The notes under the pieces are model-generated. The model saw only the letters and a list, made by a program, of their open reading frames with translations. It did no database searches and was not told where the DNA came from. The position numbers and the translations under genes are program-made. DNA of 6,310 nt from Nitriliruptoraceae bacterium (lineage in GTDB: Bacteria; Actinomycetota; Nitriliruptoria; Nitriliruptorales; Nitriliruptoraceae), in assembly GCA_007120485.1 (NCBI GenBank), contig SKNP01000141.1, positions 1 through 6,310 of the forward strand. Direction: 5' to 3'. Positions 1 through 6,310 of the stretch are shown piece after piece. How positions within the stretch are numbered: position 1 is the first letter of the stretch; every line of letters begins with the position of its first letter.

Positions 1-3000
1 GACGCCAACCGTTTCGAGCGTCTCGTCGGCGAGGGGAGGACCGCGCTCGAACTCGGGGATGTGGAGCGCGCGGCACGGCAGCTGCGGGAGGCGCTGGGGT
101 TCTGGCGTGGTCCGGTCCTCGAGGATCTCGGTGCACCGCGGTTCGCCGAAGCGACGACCGCACGGCTCGAGGAGCTCCGGCTGGTCGCGATGGAGGCCCG
201 CATCGATGCGGATCTGGCCCTGGGGAGCCACCGGGAGCTCATCGCCGAACTCGAGACGCTCGTCGACGCTCACCCGCTCCGGGAGCACCTGTGGAGCCGC
301 CTCGTACTCGCGCTGTACCGGTCTGGCCGGCAGGCCGATGCCCTGGAGGCGCTCCGCTCCTTGCGGACGCACCTCCACGAGGAGCTGGGCCTCACGCCGG
401 GGCAGGCGCTGACGGATCTGGAGACCGCGATCCTGCGGCACGATCCTGGCCTGACGCTCACGGCCGGCAGCGACACCTCGCCGCCCACGCAGATCGACCA
501 TCCGTCGCCTAGGCGTGGTCCTGCGCCACCCGATGCCCTGCTGGATGTCGTCCGCCGCGTGCCCATGGTCGGTCGGACCTCTGAGCTCGAACAGCTGCGC
601 CGGATGTGGCAGGAGGTACGCGCTGGTGCCCGCCGCGTGGCACTGATCTCCGGCGAGGTGGGGGTCGGCAAGACCCGCCTGGTCGCGGACCTGGCTGCCG
701 GTGCCGCCGACGGAGCCAGCGTGCTCGTCGGTCGGTGCGAGCAGGCGGCCCTGATCCCCTACCAGCCGGTCACCGATGCCCTGCATCGCCGTCCCGAGGC
801 TGAGGACGCGTTGACCGGACTCGCCGAGGACGTCCGTGATCGGCTCGCGCCGTTGCTCGACGGCCGCACGGCACCCCGACCTTCGGACACCTCGGAACAT
901 GAGGACGCCGAATCGCAGCGCGCTGCTCTGCTCGGCGCCATCGGCCAACTGGTCGCCCGGATGGCCAGCAGGGTGCCGGTGATCCTCGTCATCGAGGAGG
1001 CGGAGTGCATCGACCAAGCGAGTTCGCGGCTGCTGCGCCATCTCGCCCGGGATCTCCCGGAACGGGTGCTGCTGGTGATCTGTTTCCGGGACCCACCGGG
1101 CAACCGACACGCGCCGCTCTTGGAGCTGCTCACCGACCTCGAGGGGCGGGGTGTCACCGATCGCTTGGCCCTCGCCCCTCTCGGCGAGCGCGACCTCGCC
1201 GAACTCGTGGCGACCTGGACCGGCGAGGAGGCCCCCACCGACCTCATCCAGACCTTGTGGTCCTCCACGGGAGGGAACCCGTTCTTCGCCAGCGAGGTGG
1301 TCCGCGAGCTCTTCGACCACGACGGCACCGGAGACACCCACGATGCGCATCGGGTGCCCCACAGCGTGCAGGACGTCCTCCGTGGGCGTCTCGGGGTGCT
1401 GTCAGCGACGGCGCAGGACGTCATCGGCTGCCTCGCGGTCCTCGGACGTGCGGCCGACCTCGGACTACTCGCCCAGGTCTCGGACCGGACTGCCACCGAG
1501 GTCGCCGAGGCCCTGGAGGAAGCGATCCGGTCGGGGTGGCTGGTGGAGACCGACCCCTCGTGGGAGGTCACCTACACCTTCCGTCACGGGCTCATGCGCC
1601 AAGCCGTCCACTCCGACCTTCCCGCCCCGCTACGGCAACGTCTCCACCGACGTGCCGCGGACGCCCTGGAGGCCGGCGGGCTACACCGACCTGCTGACGT
1701 GGCCGCGGTCGCGGCCCACCTGCGCGCTGCCGGCTCGCTCGTCGACCGGGAGCGCACCGCCAGCCTGAGCCTCCGTGCCGCCGACGAGGCGGCGCAGGTG
1801 TACGCCTGGGAGGAAGCCGTCGGCCACGCCGAGGCAGCGGTCGCCATCCTGGAACATGCCGGCGCTCCCCCCGGTCAGCGCGGCGATGCCGGGGTACGCG
1901 CCGCGGAGATGCTGCGCAGGTCGAGCATCGACTACGGCCGCGCGATCGACCACCTCGACGCGGCCCTGGATCTCTACCGCGCGACCGGTGACCAGACCGC
2001 CGTCGCGTCGGTGCACAGCCGCCTCGGTCATCTGCTGTCGATGCACCACAGCGTGATGGACATCCCGCGGGCGCTCGAGCGGTTCGCCGCCGCGGAACCC
2101 GTCCTCACCGAGGGTGCGGCGGCGTTCGAGGTGCACTTCGGGAAGGCGCTGGCGACGCTGTTCGGTCTGCAGACCGAACCGGGTTGTGCCGCTTCCGCCC
2201 GGGCGGTGGACCTCGCCGAACGGATGGGACGACGCGACCTGGTCGCCACGGTGCGCGCGACGCAGGCGTCCCACTGGTTCCACCGCGGTGAGCTCGCGGC
2301 GGCGCACGCGCTCGTCGATGAAGCGTGGGCGACGGCGCAGGAGCTCGGCGATCCCCACCTGGGCTGGGAGACCGTGACCGCACCTGCGCTGGCGAACAAC
2401 GTCTACCTCCTCGACCCGGTGACGAGCGAGGCCTGGTCGCGGCGAGCGCTCGCCCAGCCGGGGTTCCACACGATCGCACGTGCCCAGGAAGGGGTCACCG
2501 ATCAGCTCGTCTACGCGCTGGCGACCATGGGACGGCTCGACGTCACGCGCGATCTCGCGAACCAGCTGCCCGAGGATGCCGTGAGCGGGCGACTCCTCCT
2601 GCTGTTGGAGGGTGATTGGGAGACCGTCGAGAGCTCGTGGGCCGATGCGCTCGATCATGACCTCGGCAACGGCGACCTACTGAACGCCGCGCTGAACGCC
2701 TACTGGCTCGGGCAGGCCCGCGGCCTGCTCGGCCACATCGACGACGCCCTCACCGCCCTGCGGCATGGCCTGACGATCGCGCTCGGCGGTCCCCACCTGC
2801 CGGCCGAACTGATGGTCCGCGCCGAGCTCGCGCGACAGTTCGCGATCGCCGGCGACGTCGACGGCGCGAGCGAGCACCTCGCCCACGCTGATCGGATCCT
2901 GGCTGCCGGTGAGGACTGGCGTGGCCAGGTCGGCAACGTCGAACTCGCCCACGCCGAGGTCGCCGCAACCCGCGGTGAGGTCGAGCTCGCCGAGCAACGG

Positions 3001-3195
3001 TACGACCGAGCGCTGCAGGTGTTCACCCGCTACCGGCTGCCGTGGCGGCGCGCCGAGACCTGGCTTGGATGGTCGCGTCGTCGCATGGCGACCGGCCAGC
3101 ACGATGAGGCCGACGCCATGCGCCGTGCCGCCGCGACGACGTACGAACAGCTGGACGCACACCCTCGTTGGCGGCGTTCGGCGACGCTCGTCTAG
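1..3195 (+). CDS. AfsR/SARP-like transcriptional regulator, BTAD + P-loop ATPase + TPR (5' partial)
   Basis: The frame is open from base 1 to the TAG at 3193-3195, giving 1064 residues (numbered here from base 1). Residues 1 to about 150 match a bacterial transcriptional activator domain: DANRFERLV, then ALGFWRGPVLEDL, RLEELRL, HPLREHLW, ALYRSGRQADAL and EELGLTPG. The winged-helix DNA-binding domain that normally precedes BTAD (about 100 residues) must lie upstream of the window. GTG at 61 is an internal Val, not the start. A P-loop ATPase follows: Walker A GEVGVGKT at 218-225, a GRCEQAALIPYQP segment near 244-256, Walker B-like VILVIEEAE at 327-335, and TGGNPFF at 423-429. Helical TPR-like repeats fill about 575-1055, ending near LPWRRAETWLGW. 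No C-terminal LuxR-type helix-turn-helix is seen. In this family, nucleotide binding and repeat-mediated sensing control DNA binding by the N-terminus. The position of this gene suggests control of the downstream genes, but that is inference. The family is certain; the ligand and target are unknown. Confidence 0.93.
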   Translation, partial: DANRFERLVGEGRTALELGDVERAARQLREALGFWRGPVLEDLGAPRFAEATTARLEELRLVAMEARIDADLALGSHRELIAELETLVDAHPLREHLWSRLVLALYRSGRQADALEALRSLRTHLHEELGLTPGQALTDLETAILRHDPGLTLTAGSDTSPPTQIDHPSPRRGPAPPDALLDVVRRVPMVGRTSELEQLRRMWQEVRAGARRVALISGEVGVGKTRLVADLAAGAADGASVLVGRCEQAALIPYQPVTDALHRRPEAEDALTGLAEDVRDRLAPLLDGRTAPRPSDTSEHEDAESQRAALLGAIGQLVARMASRVPVILVIEEAECIDQASSRLLRHLARDLPERVLLVICFRDPPGNRHAPLLELLTDLEGRGVTDRLALAPLGERDLAELVATWTGEEAPTDLIQTLWSSTGGNPFFASEVVRELFDHDGTGDTHDAHRVPHSVQDVLRGRLGVLSATAQDVIGCLAVLGRAADLGLLAQVSDRTATEVAEALEEAIRSGWLVETDPSWEVTYTFRHGLMRQAVHSDLPAPLRQRLHRRAADALEAGGLHRPADVAAVAAHLRAAGSLVDRERTASLSLRAADEAAQVYAWEEAVGHAEAAVAILEHAGAPPGQRGDAGVRAAEMLRRSSIDYGRAIDHLDAALDLYRATGDQTAVASVHSRLGHLLSMHHSVMDIPRALERFAAAEPVLTEGAAAFEVHFGKALATLFGLQTEPGCAASARAVDLAERMGRRDLVATVRATQASHWFHRGELAAAHALVDEAWATAQELGDPHLGWETVTAPALANNVYLLDPVTSEAWSRRALAQPGFHTIARAQEGVTDQLVYALATMGRLDVTRDLANQLPEDAVSGRLLLLLEGDWETVESSWADALDHDLGNGDLLNAALNAYWLGQARGLLGHIDDALTALRHGLTIALGGPHLPAELMVRAELARQFAIAGDVDGASEHLAHADRILAAGEDWRGQVGNVELAHAEVAATRGEVELAEQRYDRALQVFTRYRLPWRRAETWLGWSRRRMATGQHDEADAMRRAAATTYEQLDAHPRWRRSATLV

Positions 3196-3225
3196 CGATG
3201 GTCCATCGGCACGGTACGGGGCCGT
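3196..3225 (+). terminator. weak inverted repeats after the regulator stop, possible terminator
   Basis: Directly after the TAG lies a near-perfect palindrome, CGATGG-T-CCATCG (3196-3208). It is followed by ACGG/CCGT arms (3211-3214 and 3222-3225) around a 7-base loop, then CTTCT. No real T-tract follows and the stems are short. This could weakly terminate the regulator transcript, or it may be chance structure in GC-rich DNA. Confidence 0.2.
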
Positions 3226-3233
3226 CTTCTGCC

Positions 3234-3262
3234 TTGACAGTCGAGCAGCCCCGGCGGATGGT
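3234..3262 (+). promoter_or_regulatory. candidate sigma-70-type promoter for the small-protein/protease genes
   Basis: TTGACA at 3234-3239 is a perfect -35 consensus. At a 17-base spacing stands GATGGT (3257-3262), which keeps only A2, T3 and T6 of the -10 consensus. A start near 3269 would leave a leader of roughly 190 bases before the ATG at 3462. A weak -10 next to a good -35 fits a promoter needing an activator, but the match may be chance. Confidence 0.35.
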
Positions 3263-3273
3263 GCAAGCAGGCT

Positions 3274-3285
3274 GAGTTCGAACTC
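3274..3285. promoter_or_regulatory. perfect 12-base palindrome, candidate operator
   Basis: GAGTTCGAACTC reads the same on both strands. It begins about 11 bases after the candidate -10 box, near or just downstream of the predicted transcription start, where a dimeric repressor or autoregulator often binds. It is not the actinobacterial LexA box, which has GAAC and GTTC arms separated by four bases. No function can be assigned from sequence alone. Confidence 0.35.
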
Positions 3286-3452
3286 CGGATCGGACGCGGT
3301 CAAGGCAGCGAGATGATCCGACGACGTCCCACGACGCAGGTGGCTCGGACGCGGGTCGCTGAGGGTGCTCGCGGTCGGTCGCCGCCATCGGACCGGGCGA
3401 GCCCGATCACCGGGCGTCTCCCTCGTCTGCGCGATCGGACCCGTGAACGCAA

Positions 3453-3459
3453 GAGGGAG
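3453..3459 (+). promoter_or_regulatory. ribosome binding site of the 115-residue protein
   Basis: GAGGGAG stands just before the ATG at 3462; its GAGG part is 5 bases from the start codon. An in-frame TGA at 3444-3446 lies immediately upstream with no other start codon between. The start of this gene is therefore fixed at 3462. Confidence 0.65.
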
Positions 3460-3461
3460 CC

Positions 3462-3809
3462 ATGAGCCACCCGAGCACAGGCCCTCACGAGGCAGCCCAA
3501 GGGGGCGCCGGTTCCGTGCCGTTGAGCATCGCCCTGCAGGACGGGTTCACCGGCGAGGAAGTGGTGGTCCGCGTCGACGGTGACGAGATCGCGCGGACCG
3601 AGGCACGAACCGCATGGGAGATCAGTTTCGCGACCTCGTTCGACGTCGCGGTCCCCTCCGGCTACCACACCATCGAACTCGAGATCCCGCATCGAGGGAT
3701 CCGGTCAGAGCACACCGTGGAGGCGCGCGGACCGTTGTGGGTCGGCATCTCCGTGGACGACGCCGCCGCGGTCTGGCGGGACTCCCTCGAGCCGTTCGGC
3801 TACCTGTGA
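3462..3809 (+). CDS. small beta-rich protein of unknown function, C-terminal PFGYL
   Basis: This gene encodes 115 residues, starting at ATG 3462 behind a good ribosome binding site and ending at TGA 3807-3809. I do not recognise a named family. Residues 1-18 are hydrophilic and flexible (Ser, Gly, Pro, His). Residues 20-97 alternate hydrophobic and polar positions like a beta-sandwich: PLSIALQDGF, VVVRVDGDEI, FDVAVPSGYHTIELEIP, EHTVEARGPLWVGISV. This pattern, with a Gly after VPS and a strand pair after it, resembles Ig-like or carboxypeptidase-regulatory-like small domains. There is no signal peptide, membrane segment or cysteine. The protein stops at EPFGYL, a compact aromatic tail that looks deliberate. 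The next gene, a protease in the same frame, begins 171 bases later, so co-transcription is likely. Possible roles, all inference, are inhibitor, chaperone, adaptor or substrate of that protease. Real gene: likely; function: unknown. Confidence 0.8.
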   Translation: MSHPSTGPHEAAQGGAGSVPLSIALQDGFTGEEVVVRVDGDEIARTEARTAWEISFATSFDVAVPSGYHTIELEIPHRGIRSEHTVEARGPLWVGISVDDAAAVWRDSLEPFGYL

Positions 3810-3828
3810 CGCCCGGTCGGATGCCACA

Positions 3829-3961
3829 CATCCACCCCACGTCGCACACCACCGTGGATGACCTGCGCTGGAGATCACGTCTCCGACGCCGTCGTCCACC
3901 CGAGGATCGCCCATCACGACGCGACGTCTCCGGCGTCGCCTCCATCGTCGCGCGTCGACGA
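3829..3961 (+). repeat. cluster of short inverted repeats between small gene and protease
   Basis: Four perfect short stems lie in the 171-base spacer. They are CATCCAC/GTGGATG (3829-3835 with 3854-3860, 18-base loop), GGAGA/TCTCC (3870-3874 with 3880-3884, 5-base loop), GCGACG/CGTCGC (3921-3926 with 3934-3939, 7-base loop) and TCGTCG/CGACGA (3945-3950 with 3956-3961, 5-base loop). No T-run follows any of them. They could trim or stabilise the mRNA or attenuate expression of the protease relative to the small protein. Short stems are also common by chance at this GC content. Confidence 0.3.
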
Positions 3962-3966
3962 CGAAC

Positions 3967-3972
3967 AGAAGG
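3967..3972 (+). promoter_or_regulatory. ribosome binding site of the metalloprotease
   Basis: AGAAGG stands 8 bases before the ATG at 3981. This decides the start against the in-frame ATG at 3858, which has no purine-rich stretch in front of it. Confidence 0.55.
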
Positions 3973-3980
3973 TCGCCATC

Positions 3981-6310
3981 ATGGAAGGCTCCACGCTCGC
4001 AGATGAAGGCACAGGCACCGGGTCGAGACCCGCGACCCACCAGGCTGAGGGGACCACCGAGGACGTCAGCGTTCTCGACCTCCCGGATGCCGAGGACGCG
4101 GCGCTGCTCACTCCCCAACCGACCCGACCGCCCATCTCACCGCTGCCCTTCTTGATCACCAGCGGGTTGTACCGCTCCCAACAGCGGCTCCAGCCCCTCG
4201 GCCACCCCCCGACGGCGACCGCGGATCTCGTCACGGACGAGGGCGGTGACGCCGACACGAACGGCTCAGGAGCCGCGGACAACGGCGACGTTGCGAGCTC
4301 GGAGGCGCTCCGTCCCGTACCTCAGCCGTTCAAGCCGATCCCCGTCCGTCGGATCATCGGCGAGGACCTGAGACTCGACGTCGACGGTCTGTACCCGCAG
4401 ATGATCGCCAGCGGCGAGATCCGGACCTGGCTCGCTGGCCACATCCACTGGATCGCGAACCTCACCCAGGTCGGTCCGAACACCTACCAGGGCGACATCT
4501 TCTACAAGCACGGTGACGTGAACCTGCTGCCACACACCTCCGTGCGCATCAACGCCTCACGAAGCCGGTTCCCCGGCCAGCAACGGGCTACGGCCACCTT
4601 CAGCGGGGCCGGCACCAAGACGACGCGCACCTACGCCTTCGTGTCGCGCTCCTTCCGACCGTTCGAGATCGAGGTCGACAGCGTCCAGGGCACGTTGCCC
4701 GCGGAGAACTTCAAGACCCACGACCATCCCAACCGTCCGGCCAACCTCCCCAACGAGACGCTCACCCTGGATCGGGTCTTCGAGCGCGCGGGCTTCGACG
4801 TGTCCAGGTCCGGCGGCGATTCGATCATCCCGCTCGCGGCGGCGGGCCCCAACCAGACCTGGTCCAACCAGGAGATGCACGACGCGATGCAGGTGCACTG
4901 GTCGAGGTTCGCGAACAAGCCGCAGTGGTCACTGTGGACGTTGTTCGCCGGTCGCCACGACATGGGCACGAGCCTCGGTGGGATCATGTTCGACTCGATC
5001 GGACCGAACCACCGTCAGGGCACGGCCGTCTTCATCGACTCGTTCATCTCGCAGGCTCCAGCCGGTGAAGCCAACCCTGCCGCCTGGGTGCGGCGGATGC
5101 GCTTCTGGACCGCCGTCCATGAGATGGGGCACGCGTTCAACCTCGCGCACTCGTGGCAGAAGAGCCTGGGCACGCCGTGGGTTGCGCTCGCGAACGAGCC
5201 CGAGGCCCGGAGCTTCATGAACTACCCGTACTTCGTGGCCGGCGGACAACAGGCGTTCTTCGCCGACTTCGACTACCGGTTCAGCGACGCCGAGTTGCTC
5301 TTCATGCGGCACGCGCCGGAGCGCTTCGTGCAGATGGGCAACGCCGACTGGTTCGACAACCACGGGTTCGAGCAGGCCGCCAGGCAGGTCGGCAGTCCAC
5401 TGACGCTGGAGGTGCGCATGCACCGCGAACGGCCCCGCCTCGCGTTCCTGGAGCCGCTCAACGTCGAACTGAAGCTGAGGAACAGCGGCGAAGTACCGGT
5501 CATCGTCGATGCGGCACGACTGCACAGCCTGGACTCGGTGACGCTCATCACCAAGCGTGAGCGTGATCCCGCCCGGCTGTACCTGCCGTTCGCTCGCTAC
5601 TGCCTAGCACCGCAGCCGACCGTGCTGCAGCCGGGTGAGTCGCTCTACGCCGCGCTGGAGCCCTCAGCCGGGGTCGAAGGCTGGGACGTCAGCGAACCCG
5701 GCCGCTACGTCGCGCAGGTCGCCGTCCACCTCGACGACATGGACCTGATCTCCAACCAGCTGCCCTTCCGCGTCGCGCCCCCTCGCAGCTACGACGAGGA
5801 GGACGTCGCCCAGGAGTACTTCGACGCGGACGTCGGACGCATCCTCGCCTTCGACGGAAGCCGCGTGCTGACGCACGGCAACGACGTACTCACCGACCTG
5901 CGTGAACGCTGCCCGGAGAACCCGGCCGCGTTCCATGCCGCTCACGCGCTGGCCGCTCCCCTGCTCCGCCGCGGAAAGGTGCTGACCGTCCCGGACGACG
6001 CCGAGGGCCGGACGCTGGGCGAGACCACCGCCGAGTTCCGACAGATCGAACCGGATCCAGCGTCCGCGAGGCGGTTGATGGACGAAGCGTTGCTCGCTGA
6101 CGTGGATGCGTCCGCCGACGCCTTCGGCCACATCCCGTTCAAGGAACACGCGGACGACTACGCCAAGGCGCTCGCCGAAGAAGGCGACACCGAGCACGCG
6201 GCCCACGTGCAGGACCGGCTCCACACCTGCCTGGCCGCGAGGCAGGTGCTCCCCCGGGTCCTGGAGGAGGTCTCATCCCACGTGCACGACCTCGAGCAGG
6301 GCAGCATCCC
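3981..6310 (+). CDS. metzincin-like zinc metalloprotease, multidomain (3' partial)
   Basis: The frame is open from ATG 3981 to the window end: 776 codons with no stop, so the C-terminus is missing. Residues 1-118 are acidic and Pro/Gly-rich, probably disordered, with no signal peptide. Residues about 126-238 look beta-rich. The catalytic part spans about 245-460. It includes an edge-strand-like segment (QGTAVFIDSF, 346-355), the zinc motif HEMGHAFNLAH (380-390: His380, His384 and His390 as ligands, Glu381 as general base) and SFMNY (411-415), matching the S-x-M-x-Y Met-turn 23 residues after the third His. In metzincins this Tyr can act as an extra zinc ligand. The Gly usual in HExxHxxGxxH is Asn387 here. 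Residues about 472-600 form a second beta-rich region (LNVELKLRNSG, VLQPGESLYA, GRYVAQVAVHL). Residues about 604-776 are mainly helical (DVGRILAFDGSRVL, HAAHALAAPLL). The first cysteine is Cys541, so a matrixin-type cysteine switch is excluded. The sequence predicts a peptidase active on unknown substrates, probably co-expressed with the preceding small gene. I cannot assign a named family below metzincin. Confidence 0.9.
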   Translation, partial: MEGSTLADEGTGTGSRPATHQAEGTTEDVSVLDLPDAEDAALLTPQPTRPPISPLPFLITSGLYRSQQRLQPLGHPPTATADLVTDEGGDADTNGSGAADNGDVASSEALRPVPQPFKPIPVRRIIGEDLRLDVDGLYPQMIASGEIRTWLAGHIHWIANLTQVGPNTYQGDIFYKHGDVNLLPHTSVRINASRSRFPGQQRATATFSGAGTKTTRTYAFVSRSFRPFEIEVDSVQGTLPAENFKTHDHPNRPANLPNETLTLDRVFERAGFDVSRSGGDSIIPLAAAGPNQTWSNQEMHDAMQVHWSRFANKPQWSLWTLFAGRHDMGTSLGGIMFDSIGPNHRQGTAVFIDSFISQAPAGEANPAAWVRRMRFWTAVHEMGHAFNLAHSWQKSLGTPWVALANEPEARSFMNYPYFVAGGQQAFFADFDYRFSDAELLFMRHAPERFVQMGNADWFDNHGFEQAARQVGSPLTLEVRMHRERPRLAFLEPLNVELKLRNSGEVPVIVDAARLHSLDSVTLITKRERDPARLYLPFARYCLAPQPTVLQPGESLYAALEPSAGVEGWDVSEPGRYVAQVAVHLDDMDLISNQLPFRVAPPRSYDEEDVAQEYFDADVGRILAFDGSRVLTHGNDVLTDLRERCPENPAAFHAAHALAAPLLRRGKVLTVPDDAEGRTLGETTAEFRQIEPDPASARRLMDEALLADVDASADAFGHIPFKEHADDYAKALAEEGDTEHAAHVQDRLHTCLAARQVLPRVLEEVSSHVHDLEQGSI

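Noticed and set aside
61..63. GTG as the start of the regulator
   Set aside because: The frame and the BTAD consensus continue upstream to base 1 (DANRFERLV), so this GTG is an internal Val in a gene cut by the window edge.
1681..2658. 325-codon open frame on the minus strand
   Set aside because: It lies entirely antisense to the TPR region of the regulator, whose protein sequence is plainly family-like. Long antisense frames are expected in GC-rich coding DNA.
2677..3303. 208-codon minus-strand open frame that starts in the intergenic gap
   Set aside because: It mostly mirrors the regulator C-terminus, has no clear ribosome binding site or domain, and reads as a shadow of the + strand gene.
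3387..3407. ATCGG/CCGAT inverted repeat in the first gap
   Set aside because: Five-base arms around an 11-base loop are too weak to call in DNA of this composition.
3300..3692. 130-codon minus-strand frame across the gap and the small gene
   Set aside because: It conflicts with the 3462-3809 gene, which has a well-placed ribosome binding site, a start fixed by an upstream stop and a beta-like protein pattern.
3858..3860. Upstream in-frame ATG as the protease start
   Set aside because: It has no ribosome binding site in front. It would add a His/Ser/Pro-rich 41-residue lead without a signal peptide, whereas ATG 3981 has AGAAGG at good spacing.
4929..5525. 198-codon minus-strand open frame
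   Set aside because: It is antisense to the metzincin catalytic region, including the zinc motif and Met-turn. The translation resembles no family.
5664..6224. 186-codon minus-strand open frame
   Set aside because: It is antisense to the continuous protease frame and has no recognisable domain.

Overview
The window is high-GC DNA (about two thirds or more G+C by eye, with codons ending strongly in G/C). It carries three genes, all on the + strand. A BTAD-containing SARP/AfsR-type regulator suggests an actinomycete or a related deep-branching actinobacterium. The exact taxon cannot be read from the sequence.

Layout: (1) 1-3195 is the 3' part (1064 codons plus stop) of a large AfsR-like regulator. 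The window opens inside its BTAD domain, so the DNA-binding domain lies upstream. (2) 3196-3461 is a 266-base gap. It holds two weak inverted repeats after the stop, a consensus -35 box with a poor -10, and a perfect 12-base palindrome, so it may be a promoter/operator region. (3) 3462-3809 encodes a 115-residue, probably beta-rich protein of unknown function that ends in PFGYL. (4) 3810-3980 is a 171-base spacer rich in short inverted repeats. (5) 3981-6310 is the 5' part (776 codons, no stop reached) of a large zinc metalloprotease. It has a metzincin-like site HEMGHAFNLAH and a Met-turn SFMNY, flanked by a disordered N-terminus, beta-rich domains and a helical C-terminal region.

Working together (inference): the small protein and the protease are close, co-oriented and in the same reading frame, so they are probably co-transcribed. 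The upstream ATPase regulator is a plausible controller of them. Neither the protease nor the small protein shows a signal peptide, so this looks like an intracellular or non-classically exported protease module. The least-described parts are the metzincin with Asn in place of the usual Gly of its zinc motif and its small partner. No RNA genes, CRISPR arrays, insertion sequences or attachment sites were seen.
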